From Halomonas sp. TA22 (GTDB lineage Bacteria; Pseudomonadota; Gammaproteobacteria; Pseudomonadales; Halomonadaceae): DNA of 64,000 nt. The notes under the pieces were generated by a model, which was given only the letters and a program-made list of their open reading frames with translations, made no database searches and was not told the DNA's origin. Location: assembly GCF_013009075.1 (NCBI RefSeq), contig NZ_CP053108.1, positions 1,240,001-1,304,000 on the forward strand. The letters are read 5' to 3'. Positions 45,724-53,840 of this stretch are shown piece after piece; positions within the stretch are counted from its first letter, which is position 1, and each line of letters begins with the position of its first letter. Made by a program: the position numbers and the translations under genes.

Positions 45724-46797
45724 ATGACGCTGCCCGGAAATTCAGGGAAGAGAGCACTGGCCTTGATGACTGGCCTGAGTTTGTCACTGTTTGCGCTTAC
45801 CGGTGGCGCCGAGCCACGATTCGATCCAGACGATCAGGAGAGTGTCGCGGTGCTGATCGATGAGCTTGTCGACCGGGGTATCGAGCGCGAATGGCTGGAA
45901 CAGGCCATGCGTGGGGCGAATTTCGAGCAGGGCGTGCTGGATGCCATGGAGGGTGCGGCCGAACGGCGCCTGCGCTGGGACGAGTATCGTGAGATATTCC
46001 TGCAGCCCGAGCGCATCGAGCGGGGAGCTGCATTCATCGTGGCCCATCGCGATGCCTTCGAGCGTGCCGAGGCGCAGTATGGCGTACCTGCCGAGATCAT
46101 TGCCGCGATCATCGGTGTCGAGACCAGTTACGGTCGCTTCACCGGGCGCCATCGGGTGATCGATTCGCTCTCGACCCTGGCGTTTCACCATCCCAGCCGC
46201 GGTACGTTCTTCCGTGGCGAACTTGCGGCCTTTCTTGAGATCGCCCGCGAGCAGGAGGTCGACCCCGGCACGCTCAATGGCTCCTATGCCGGTGCGATGG
46301 GTTATCCCCAGTTCATCCCTACCAGTTACCGTGCCTATGCGGTCGATTTCGATGGCGATGGCCATCGCGATCTCTGGACCAATCCGGTCGATGCGATCGG
46401 CAGTGTCGGCAACTACTTCGCCGAGCACGGCTGGCAGCCGGGTGAGCCTATCGTCGACGACGCCAGTGGCCCGGATGCATTGCCGGACTCGATCGAGTTC
46501 AATGCTACCCGCGCCCCCTATGTCGAGCTTGGCGAGCTGATCGCTCAGGGTATCGAGCCGGCCGTCGAGATGACGGACGAGATCCAGGTCATGCCGCTGG
46601 CCTTCGACTACCGGCTCGATAGCGATGTCGGCAATGGTGAGGGTGAGCTGCGCTACCACTACCGTCTTGGTCATCGCAACTTCTATGTGATCACTCGCTA
46701 CAACCATAGCCATCTCTATGCCATGGCCGTCACCGAGCTTGCCGAGGCGATACGCGCTCACTACGAGGATACGCAATGGCCGGGCGAAGCGACATGA
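45724..46797 (+). CDS. mltB: Lytic murein transglycosylase B
   Basis: Cleaves glycan strands forming 1,6-anhydro ends. The 357-residue protein has a signal segment (KRALALMTGLSLSLFALTGG), the catalytic glutamate in IIGVETSYGRFTGRHRVID (about residue 140), the LAFHHPSRGTFFRGELAAFL block and YAGAMGYPQFIPTSYRAYAV. I start at ATG 45724 after AAGGAGAG; ATG 45700 in the same frame would place the ribosome site inside the gene. There is no lipobox cysteine, so unlike the E. coli lipoprotein it is predicted to be soluble periplasmic. It overlaps rlpA. Confidence 0.93.
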   Translation: MTLPGNSGKRALALMTGLSLSLFALTGGAEPRFDPDDQESVAVLIDELVDRGIEREWLEQAMRGANFEQGVLDAMEGAAERRLRWDEYREIFLQPERIERGAAFIVAHRDAFERAEAQYGVPAEIIAAIIGVETSYGRFTGRHRVIDSLSTLAFHHPSRGTFFRGELAAFLEIAREQEVDPGTLNGSYAGAMGYPQFIPTSYRAYAVDFDGDGHRDLWTNPVDAIGSVGNYFAEHGWQPGEPIVDDASGPDALPDSIEFNATRAPYVELGELIAQGIEPAVEMTDEIQVMPLAFDYRLDSDVGNGEGELRYHYRLGHRNFYVITRYNHSHLYAMAVTELAEAIRAHYEDTQWPGEAT

Positions 46798-47762
46798 TAC
46801 GTACCTGGGTCTCGTTGGGTACGCTGCTGTTGCTTGTGGGGTGTGCTGGCGGTGGCGGTTCCTATGAGCGTTCGTCGGCCGGCGTTGCCACGCCGGCGAC
46901 AAGCACGGCGAGCGGGCGCTATTCGATGGATCGCGATGCCTACCCCGACCTGCCGCCGGATGTCTCCAACGTGCCTGATGCCGTTCCGCGGGTCGAGCCG
47001 CTATCGCGTGGCGGCAATCGGCCCACCTACGAGGTGTGGGGCAAGACCTATCATGTGCTTCCCGATGCGGCCGGCTACCAGAACCAGGGGATCGCCTCCT
47101 GGTATGGGGAGAAGTTTCACGGTTACAGTACCGCCAATGGCGAAATCTACGACATGTACAAGATGACGGCCGCGCATCGTTCACTGCCGTTGCCTAGCTT
47201 CGCGCGCGTCACCAGTGTTGATACCGGTCGCTCGGTGATCGTGCGCGTCAATGACCGCGGGCCTTTTCATGAGGATCGAGAGATCGATCTCTCCTATGCG
47301 GCAGCGTCACGTCTGGACATTCTTGGCAACGGCACCGGCAGGGTGCGTGTCGAAGCCATCGACCCCGTCGCCTGGCAGAATGGCCAGCAGGGCGCGAGCA
47401 CAACGCAACTGGCCTCGAACGCGGCCTCGGGAGACCAAGGCGGTCGCCGGGAGGGGGGGCATTCGACAAACGGTCAGGTAGCCGTCAGCGCTCCGTCGGC
47501 TTCGTCCGGCGCGTCGGCAAGCAACGGTGCTGCCGGGCATGTCTATCTGCAAGTGGCGGCGCTGGGCTCGTCTTCCAACGCCGAGGCACTGAAGGCGCAA
47601 TTGCAGTCGGAGTTGAGCCAGCCGGTACGCGTGACCAGCGATGCCGCCATTCATCGCGTGCAAGTGGGCCCCGTGCGCGATGCAAGCCACCTCGAGCCGC
47701 TACGCGATGAACTTAGGCGCGCCGGTTTTACTCAGACCGTGGTCGTCAACGACAATCCCTGA
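46776..47762 (+). CDS. rlpA: Septal-ring lytic transglycosylase RlpA (lipoprotein)
   Basis: RlpA cleaves denuded glycans at the septum. The 328-residue protein has a lipoprotein signal with lipobox LLVGC near residue 23, a low-complexity linker, the double-psi barrel domain (QGIASWYGEKFHGYSTANGE; VRVNDRGPFHEDREIDLSYA) and a C-terminal SPOR domain from about 248 (YLQVAALGSSSNAEALKAQL). I use ATG 46776, which has GAGGA in range; ATG 46794, in an ATGA overlap with the mltB stop, is the alternative and leaves the lipobox intact. Confidence 0.92.
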   Translation: MAGRSDMIRTWVSLGTLLLLVGCAGGGGSYERSSAGVATPATSTASGRYSMDRDAYPDLPPDVSNVPDAVPRVEPLSRGGNRPTYEVWGKTYHVLPDAAGYQNQGIASWYGEKFHGYSTANGEIYDMYKMTAAHRSLPLPSFARVTSVDTGRSVIVRVNDRGPFHEDREIDLSYAAASRLDILGNGTGRVRVEAIDPVAWQNGQQGASTTQLASNAASGDQGGRREGGHSTNGQVAVSAPSASSGASASNGAAGHVYLQVAALGSSSNAEALKAQLQSELSQPVRVTSDAAIHRVQVGPVRDASHLEPLRDELRRAGFTQTVVVNDNP

Positions 47763-47842
47763 TCCCGGCTCACTGTCGTCTCCAGGCAGTGGGCTGAGAG
47801 CGTTTTCCATTCCCAGCTATTCATCTGCGAGAAAATGGTGTC

Positions 47843-49051
47843 ATGAAAGTTTCTTTTGCTTCACGTTGTCTTCGCCGCCTGCTGGTGCCAGCGTCGCTGG
47901 TCTGTCTGGCTCTCGTCAGCGCCCCGGCGGTGACGCAGCCCGCGCCTACACCGGTGCCAAGCCCCCAGACCATGATTCCGGCCCCGCCGCAGCTGGCTGC
48001 TTCTTCCTGGATACTCATGGATGCCGACAGCGGTGAGATACTGCTCGAACATAATGCCGATGAGCGCCTGCCTCCTGCCAGCTTGACCAAATTGATGACC
48101 GCCTATCTCGTCGAGCATGAACTTGGGCGTGGCAATATCTCGATGGAGGATCGCGTCAATGTCAGCGTGAACGCCTGGCGTACCGGTGGTTCGCGGATGT
48201 TCATCCAAGAAGGCACCACGGTGTCGATTCAGGACCTGCTCTACGGCATCATCATCTCCTCCGGAAATGACGCAAGTGTGGCGGTGGCCGAGCACCTGGC
48301 GGGTGGCGAAGCCCCCTTTTCCGACCTGATGAATCAGCACGCTATGCGGCTGGGCCTGCACAATACCCATTTCGTCAATGCCACGGGACTGCCGGACCCC
48401 GAACACTACTCCTCGGCGCGTGATATGGCGATTCTCTCCCAGTACATCATCAACGATTACCCGGAGCACTACGCCATCTATGCGCAGAAGGAGTTCACCT
48501 ATAACGACATTCGCCAGCCCAACCGCAACCGCCTGCTGTGGCGTGACGCGACCGTCGACGGTCTGAAGACCGGCCACACCAATGAGGCGGGATACTGCCT
48601 TGTCGCCTCGGCCAAGCGCGACGGCATGCGCCTGATTTCCGTGGTGATGGGCACGGCTTCCGAGGAGGCTCGCGCTCAGGAGACGCAGAAGCTGTTCAGC
48701 TATGGTTTCCGCTATTTCGAGACGCTGCCGCTCTACGAGCAGGGCGCTGTGCTCAATACGCCACGTATCTGGGGCGGAGAGAGCAACGAACTGCGTGTCG
48801 GCGTCGACCATGACGTGCGCATGACGGTACCGCGCGGTCGCAGCGACGAGCTGACCGCGCGCCTCAACCTGCAGGAGTCGATCATCGCGCCGATCCAGGC
48901 GGGAGAGCGTGTCGGTACGCTGGAGATCCGCATGGGCGATGAGGTGCTCGGCGAGCGTCCGCTGATCGCGCTGGAGAGCGTCGAGCAGGGCGGCATATTC
49001 AAGCGTCTGATCGATATGGTACGTCAGTTCATCAGTGGCTTGTTCGGCTGA
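47843..49051 (+). CDS. dacA: D-alanyl-D-alanine carboxypeptidase (PBP5/6 type)
   Basis: Trims the terminal D-Ala of peptidoglycan pentapeptides. The 402-residue protein has a signal peptide (LRRLLVPASLVCLALVSAPA), the active-site LPPASLTKLMTAYLVEHEL (SxxK serine about 80), ISSGNDASVAVAEHLAG (SxN), DGLKTGHTNEAGYCLVASAK (KTG) and a C-terminal beta domain ending in an amphipathic membrane anchor (IFKRLIDMVRQFISGLFG). Placed before ybeD and lipB, as in many gammaproteobacteria. Confidence 0.95.
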   Translation: MKVSFASRCLRRLLVPASLVCLALVSAPAVTQPAPTPVPSPQTMIPAPPQLAASSWILMDADSGEILLEHNADERLPPASLTKLMTAYLVEHELGRGNISMEDRVNVSVNAWRTGGSRMFIQEGTTVSIQDLLYGIIISSGNDASVAVAEHLAGGEAPFSDLMNQHAMRLGLHNTHFVNATGLPDPEHYSSARDMAILSQYIINDYPEHYAIYAQKEFTYNDIRQPNRNRLLWRDATVDGLKTGHTNEAGYCLVASAKRDGMRLISVVMGTASEEARAQETQKLFSYGFRYFETLPLYEQGAVLNTPRIWGGESNELRVGVDHDVRMTVPRGRSDELTARLNLQESIIAPIQAGERVGTLEIRMGDEVLGERPLIALESVEQGGIFKRLIDMVRQFISGLFG

Positions 49052-49153
49052 TTGTTCTATCGGGGAGGGGCTCGCTGCGGATGAGCCCCATGCCCTTGGT
49101 AAGAGGCCATTGGTTGAGTAAAATAGTAGGAAATATGCTGCTGAGTATTCCCC

Positions 49154-49465
49154 ATGAGTGACAAATCCTTGCGCGACCTGCGCCTCGAGACGCCTCAGGC
49201 CGTGACGAAAGGGGCCAAGCTCGAGTTTCCTTGCGATTACCCCCTCAAGATCGTCGGCGATGCCGCCGACGATTTTCATCTCGTCGTCGCCGACGTAGTG
49301 GAGAGCCACGCGCCGGGGTTCGACCGCACCACCCTGAGCGTGGTCGATAGCCGTAACGGCAAGTTTCAGTCAGTGCGCGTGACCATCGTCGCCACGGGCC
49401 AGCCTCAGCTGGAAGCGCTATTCGCCGAGCTCAAGTCGACTGGCCGCGTGCACATGGTGCTTTAA
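49154..49465 (+). CDS. ybeD: YbeD family protein (DUF493)
   Basis: A 103-residue ferredoxin-fold-like protein located, as in E. coli, between dacA and lipB. The visible core is LEFPCDYPLKIVGDAADDFH, the LVVADVVESHAPGF segment and NGKFQSVRVTIVATGQPQLE. E. coli YbeD is about 87 residues and has been proposed to be an allosteric-type regulator; its role is not settled. ATG is well placed after a weak AGTATTCCCC leader; no anomaly. Confidence 0.9.
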   Translation: MSDKSLRDLRLETPQAVTKGAKLEFPCDYPLKIVGDAADDFHLVVADVVESHAPGFDRTTLSVVDSRNGKFQSVRVTIVATGQPQLEALFAELKSTGRVHMVL

Positions 49466-49525
49466 CGGACCTGTGTGTCTTGAACTCTTCGATCAGAGTG
49501 ATCTTGTAAAGAGCGATCATGTGAC

Positions 49526-50221
49526 ATGAGCGAAATCCTATCGCGACCCGTCAAGGTGTTCCTGCTTGGTCGCCAGCCCTACTTGCCGGTGTGGCAGGCC
49601 ATGCGTGGGCTCACCGACAGTCGCGATGGTGACACGCAGGACCAGATCTGGGTCGTGGAGCATGATCCGGTATTCACCCAGGGGCAGGCTGGCAAGCCCG
49701 AGCACCTATTGCTGCCTGGTGACATCCCGGTGGTGCAGACCGATCGTGGCGGGCAGATCACCTATCACGGTCCCGGACAGCTGGTGCTCTACCCCTTGAT
49801 CGATGTGCGGCGGGCAAGACTCGGTGTGCGCGATCTGGTCAGTGCGCTGGAGCAGACGGTGATCGATGTACTGGCCGAGCAGGGGATCGAAGCACATGCG
49901 CGGCCGGATGCCCCGGGAGTGTATGTCGGTGAGGCCAAGATCGCCTCGCTGGGGCTGCGCATTCGCCGCGGTTGTAGCTTTCATGGCGTGGCGCTCAATC
50001 TGGACATGGAGTTGTCGCCGTTTACGCGTATCAATCCGTGCGGCTATGCGGGACTGCAGATGACTCAGCTGGCCGATCTGACGGCGATACCGCCCTCTCT
50101 GGAGGAGGTAGCATCAAGCGCTGTTGCCCATCTAGCCAGCATTCTCGAGCGTAGCGTCGAGGCGGCAGCCCCCGGCGAATTGCCGGAGCACTGCCTGGCA
50201 CAGGGCATCAGCCCACGTTGA
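49526..50221 (+). CDS. lipB: Octanoyl-[acyl-carrier-protein]:protein N-octanoyltransferase LipB
   Basis: Transfers octanoyl groups from ACP to lipoyl domains, the first step of lipoate synthesis. The 231-residue protein has [60 protein letters not shown] (catalytic lysine) and [21 protein letters not shown] (catalytic cysteine). Its stop lies 14 bases past the end of the convergent lipA. Confidence 0.95.
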   Translation: MSEILSRPVKVFLLGRQPYLPVWQAMRGLTDSRDGDTQDQIWVVEHDPVFTQGQAGKPEHLLLPGDIPVVQTDRGGQITYHGPGQLVLYPLIDVRRARLGVRDLVSALEQTVIDVLAEQGIEAHARPDAPGVYVGEAKIASLGLRIRRGCSFHGVALNLDMELSPFTRINPCGYAGLQMTQLADLTAIPPSLEEVASSAVAHLASILERSVEAAAPGELPEHCLAQGISPR

Positions 50222-51260
50222 CGATGGGGATGAGCCCCTCATCCATTGGCTGACCGGGTACCTCGGCGGGTGCCGCTAGGCCCAGGTTGTTCTTCTCGAA
50301 TACCCGATCGGCGCGATAGCTCGAGCGTACCAGGGGGCCTGACGCAACCTCCATGAAGCCCTTGGTGAGTCCCAGCTGGCGGTAGCGTTCGAACTCCGCC
50401 GGAGTGACCCAGCGCTCCACTTGCAGATGATTCTTGGTGGGGCGCAGATACTGGCCAAGGGTAAGGATATCGACGCCGATCTCACGCAGATCGTCCATGG
50501 TGGCGAGTATCTCCTCATCCGTTTCGCCAAGACCCAGCATCAGGCTGGTCTTGGTCAGGATGTTAGGGCGATGGCGCTTGGCGTGGGCCAGCACATCGAG
50601 CGTCTTGCGGTAACCGGCACGCGGGTCACGTACCCGTGCGGTCAGCCGCTCGACGGTTTCGACGTTCTGGGCAAAGACCTCCAGGCCGGAATCGACCACG
50701 CTCTCCACGGCCTCGAGCCTGCCATCGAAATCCGGCGTCAATGCTTCCACCACGACCTCGGGCGTGCGGGTCTTGATGGCGCGAATGCAGGCCGCGTAAT
50801 GACCGGCGCCACCATCCTCGAGGTCGTCGCGGTCCACCGAGGTCAGCACGATGTAGCGCAGCGCCATCAACTCGACAGACTTGGCGGTGTTTTCCGGTTC
50901 TTCCAGGTCGAGCCAGCCCTTGGGATTGCCGGTATCCACGGCACAGAAGCGACAGGCGCGAGTGCATACCGAACCCATCAGCATGATGGTGGCGGTGCCG
51001 TTGCTCCAGCATTCACCCATGTTGGGGCAATGGGATTCGGCGCAGACGGTGCTCAAGCGATGCGTATTGACGTTGCGCCGTACCGCTTCGAAGCGCTCGC
51101 CCCCGGCGATCTGTACGCGCAGCCAGGGTGGCTTGCGGCCGTTGGAGGCACTCTCCTCGGCCTGCTTGCGCTGCTTCATGCCATCCTTGATCACGGTCAT
51201 GCCGTGCTCATTGCGGTATTTTTCACCGCTGGATACGGACTGCGAAGGCTTGTCACTCAT
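50208..51260 (-). CDS. lipA: Lipoyl synthase LipA
   Basis: Radical SAM enzyme inserting two sulfurs into the octanoyl chain. The 350-residue protein has both iron-sulfur motifs: the auxiliary cluster [12 protein letters not shown] and the SAM cluster [11 protein letters not shown], plus the RSSYRAD motif near the C-terminus. I use ATG 51260 (MSDKPSQS); the frame continues to a codon at 51332 without support. It is convergent to lipB with a 14-base overlap of the 3' ends, whereas in E. coli the two are in the same direction. Confidence 0.95.
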   Translation of the reverse strand: MSDKPSQSVSSGEKYRNEHGMTVIKDGMKQRKQAEESASNGRKPPWLRVQIAGGERFEAVRRNVNTHRLSTVCAESHCPNMGECWSNGTATIMLMGSVCTRACRFCAVDTGNPKGWLDLEEPENTAKSVELMALRYIVLTSVDRDDLEDGGAGHYAACIRAIKTRTPEVVVEALTPDFDGRLEAVESVVDSGLEVFAQNVETVERLTARVRDPRAGYRKTLDVLAHAKRHRPNILTKTSLMLGLGETDEEILATMDDLREIGVDILTLGQYLRPTKNHLQVERWVTPAEFERYRQLGLTKGFMEVASGPLVRSSYRADRVFEKNNLGLAAPAEVPGQPMDEGLIPIVNVG

Positions 51261-51347
51261 ATCGGTTCGAGGCTCTCTACTCGGCGGCTGGGGCTGCCTA
51301 CTCGGCGCGTCTTTGCCGCTCGATTTTAGCATAACGCCACTGCCACA

Positions 51348-52343
51348 TCAGCTGCCGTGGCCATTTGCCATGGGTAGGCAGACCACGTTGTGACCCGGGC
51401 GTGGTTCCAGCGGCGCACTGAAGTGCGCATTGAGCTGTGGCAGCAGCTCGCGGACGAAGCGTAAGAAGAGTTCGGTGATCGGTGATGGCTGGCGCTCCTG
51501 TGGATAGACGGTGCACCAGGAGCGCCGCAGCGGGAAGCCCGGCAGCCGGGGCGAGGCCAGCAGGCCAGCGTCGAGCTCGAGCTGCACCGACAGGCGCGGC
51601 AGGATCGCCACGCCAAGGTGGGCCATCACCCCCTGCTTGATGGCCTCGTTGGTCCCAAGCTCAATGGTGTGGGGCAGCGATACCCGCTCGCGGGAGGCGA
51701 ACTCCTCGAAGGCGGTTCGTGTGCCCGATCCTGGCTCACGCACCAGCACGTAGTGGTGCGCGAAATCCTCCAGGGTCGGAGCGGCGACCCCAAGCAGGGG
51801 ATGGCCTGGCCAGACCACTGGAATCAACTCATTATCGAGGATCGGCATGAAGGCGAGGCTGGCATCGTCTGGCACCATGCCCATGATCACCAGGTCGTCG
51901 CGACGCTCCGCCAGTCGCTCCAGCGCCTGGCTGCGATTGCACACCCTCAGGCGTATGGCCACCTCGGGATAACGGGCGCGAAACCTCGCCAGGATATAGG
52001 GCACCACGTACTGCGCCGTGGAGACGGCAGCCAGGTTGAGCTCGCCGCGAATGGAGCCGGCGATTTCCGACAGCTCCATCTGAAGACTCGAGACTTGGCC
52101 GAAGATAGACTGTACCGAAGCGGCCAACGCGTCCGCCGCCGGCAGCACATGAAGCGTCTTGCCGGCATACTTGAATAGTGGCTGCTCCAGTGCCTGCTCG
52201 AGCTGCCGAATCTGCGCACTCACGGCGGGCTGTGTCAAGCCGAGTTGCTCCGCCGCTCGAGAGTAGGATTGTTGACGATGAACGGCCTGGAAGACCTGCA
52301 ACTGACGAAAGGTCAGGCGATTGAGCAGACTGGTTCGCGTCAT
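51348..52343 (-). CDS. pycR: LysR-family regulator, PycR-like
   Basis: A 331-residue transcription factor with an N-terminal winged helix-turn-helix (TFRQLQVFQAVHRQQSYSRA; LGLTQPAVSAQIRQLEQALE) and a C-terminal effector domain of the CbbR/LysR type (LNLAAVSTAQYVVPYILARF and the EPGSGTRTAFEEF anion pocket). It is divergent from the PycA-like gene, the arrangement of pycR-pycA-pycB in Pseudomonas aeruginosa, from which I take the name. It probably controls the divergent carboxylase operon from the 75-base intergenic region. Start at ATG 52343; no strong ribosome site. Confidence 0.82.
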   Translation of the reverse strand: MTRTSLLNRLTFRQLQVFQAVHRQQSYSRAAEQLGLTQPAVSAQIRQLEQALEQPLFKYAGKTLHVLPAADALAASVQSIFGQVSSLQMELSEIAGSIRGELNLAAVSTAQYVVPYILARFRARYPEVAIRLRVCNRSQALERLAERRDDLVIMGMVPDDASLAFMPILDNELIPVVWPGHPLLGVAAPTLEDFAHHYVLVREPGSGTRTAFEEFASRERVSLPHTIELGTNEAIKQGVMAHLGVAILPRLSVQLELDAGLLASPRLPGFPLRRSWCTVYPQERQPSPITELFLRFVRELLPQLNAHFSAPLEPRPGHNVVCLPMANGHGS

Positions 52344-52418
52344 TGAAGGGGCCCGCCGGTGTAAGTCGTGCCTGTTAGAATGACGGAATACTATCAATTA
52401 TCCATGGTTGGGTCGCCC

Positions 52419-53828
52419 GTGTTTCAGAAACTGCTGATCGCTAACCGCGGTGAGATCGCCGTCCGTATTGAACGGGCCTGTGCCGAAATGGGCATACGTT
52501 CAGTCGCAATCTATACCGAGGCGGACCGCTTTGCGCTGCACGTCAAGCGAGCCGACGAAGCCTATTTCGTTGGCGACGATCCTCTTGCGGGTTATCTCGA
52601 TGCCCAGCGTCTGGTGGATCTGGCGCGGGAGACGGGCTGCGATGCGATTCATCCGGGCTATGGTTTTTTGGCCGAGAGCGCTGATCTTTCGCGTCTATGC
52701 TCCCAAGCGGGGATCGCCTTCATCGGTCCGGGCCCGGATGTCATTGCCGCCATGAGTGACAGGAGCGTGGCGCGAGACTACATGCGTCGGGCCGGCATTC
52801 CGGTGATCGCGGGATCTCAGCACTCGCATGACCAGCTGGAGCAGGCTCAGGCAACTGCCGCTTCGATCGGCTACCCGGTGATGTTGAAGTCTTCCGGCAG
52901 CGCGGGGAAACACATACGCCGCTGCGATGGGCCCGCATCGCTGGCCCGAGCCTGGCAGCGTGCTAATGGGGATGATGCAGACCTGACCAGTGCCGATCTT
53001 CATGTGGAGAAGTGCGTGGAGGCATCGCTGCATATCGAAGTGCAGGTACTTGCCGACCGCCATGGAGGCGTGATCCATCTCTTCGAGCGCGACTGCTCGA
53101 TCCAGCGTCACAATCGCAAGCTGATCGATATCGCTCCGAGCCCTCATCTGACGCCGGAGCAGCGCAGCTATGTCGGTAGATTGGCGATACGTGCAGCGCA
53201 AGCGGTCTCGCTCGAGAATGCCGGCACCATCGAGTTTCTGGTTAAGGGTAATGAGATCTACTTCTTGGCGGTGAGCACGCGGATCGAGGTGGAGCATACC
53301 GTTACCGAGGCCACCACCGGGGTCGATATCGTCCGCGAACAGATCCGCATCAGTCATGGCCACAAGCTCTCGTTTCGCCAGGAGGACATTCATCCGCATG
53401 GCTATGCCATGCAGTTTCGTATCAATGCCGAGGACCCGCGCAACGATTTCCTGCCCTCGTTCGGTCGCGTCACCCGTTACTACTCACCGGGAGGCCCAGG
53501 GGTGCGCACCGACACGGCGATCTACACCGGCTACCTGTTGCCGCCCCATTTCGGTCCGCTGTGCCTGAAGCTGATCGTCTGGGGGATGACATGGGAGGAG
53601 GTGCTCAATCGCGGCGTGCGAACACTCAATGACATGCGCCTGCAGGGGATCAAGACCTCCGCTCCCTATTACGAAGCGATCCTGCTTCACCCTGACTTTC
53701 GCGAGAAGAGATTCGATACCGACTTCGTGGCCCGTCACCCCGAGCTGCTCGACTACTCGGTGAAACGCAATCCCGATGAGGTGGCGCTGGTGATCGCCGC
53801 TGCCATTGCCGCGCACGCCGGCCTGTAA
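52419..53828 (+). CDS. pycA: Pyruvate carboxylase subunit A-like protein (biotin carboxylase fold) with eroded active site
   Basis: By order and overall sequence this is the PycA subunit that would carboxylate biotin on Pyc[47 protein letters not shown] and FRINAEDPRNDFLPSFGRVT are conserved. However the ATP-grasp catalytic elements differ from both AccC in this window and Pseudomonas PycA as I recall it: the glycine-rich loop is KSSGSAGKHIRR, GDK is SDR, RRxQK is RHNRK, and the EMNTR metal-binding motif is AVSTR. The HIEVQVLAD and VEH residues remain. It may be inactive, regulatory or a changed enzyme. The start is uncertain: GTG 52419 gives the usual N-terminus; ATG 52404 and 52380 are alternatives. 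Confidence 0.85.
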   Translation: MFQKLLIANRGEIAVRIERACAEMGIRSVAIYTEADRFALHVKRADEAYFVGDDPLAGYLDAQRLVDLARETGCDAIHPGYGFLAESADLSRLCSQAGIAFIGPGPDVIAAMSDRSVARDYMRRAGIPVIAGSQHSHDQLEQAQATAASIGYPVMLKSSGSAGKHIRRCDGPASLARAWQRANGDDADLTSADLHVEKCVEASLHIEVQVLADRHGGVIHLFERDCSIQRHNRKLIDIAPSPHLTPEQRSYVGRLAIRAAQAVSLENAGTIEFLVKGNEIYFLAVSTRIEVEHTVTEATTGVDIVREQIRISHGHKLSFRQEDIHPHGYAMQFRINAEDPRNDFLPSFGRVTRYYSPGGPGVRTDTAIYTGYLLPPHFGPLCLKLIVWGMTWEEVLNRGVRTLNDMRLQGIKTSAPYYEAILLHPDFREKRFDTDFVARHPELLDYSVKRNPDEVALVIAAAIAAHAGL

Positions 53829-53840
53829 CTGGAGAGAGCC

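Noticed and set aside
42905-45787. A 960-codon minus-strand open frame across mrdA and rodA
   Set aside because: It is antisense to two well-supported genes; the translation is low-complexity, rich in His, Gln and Gly, with no domain. Long antisense frames are expected in high-GC DNA.
47861-49309. Long minus-strand frame under dacA
   Set aside because: Mirror image of dacA codon usage; no conserved protein signature.
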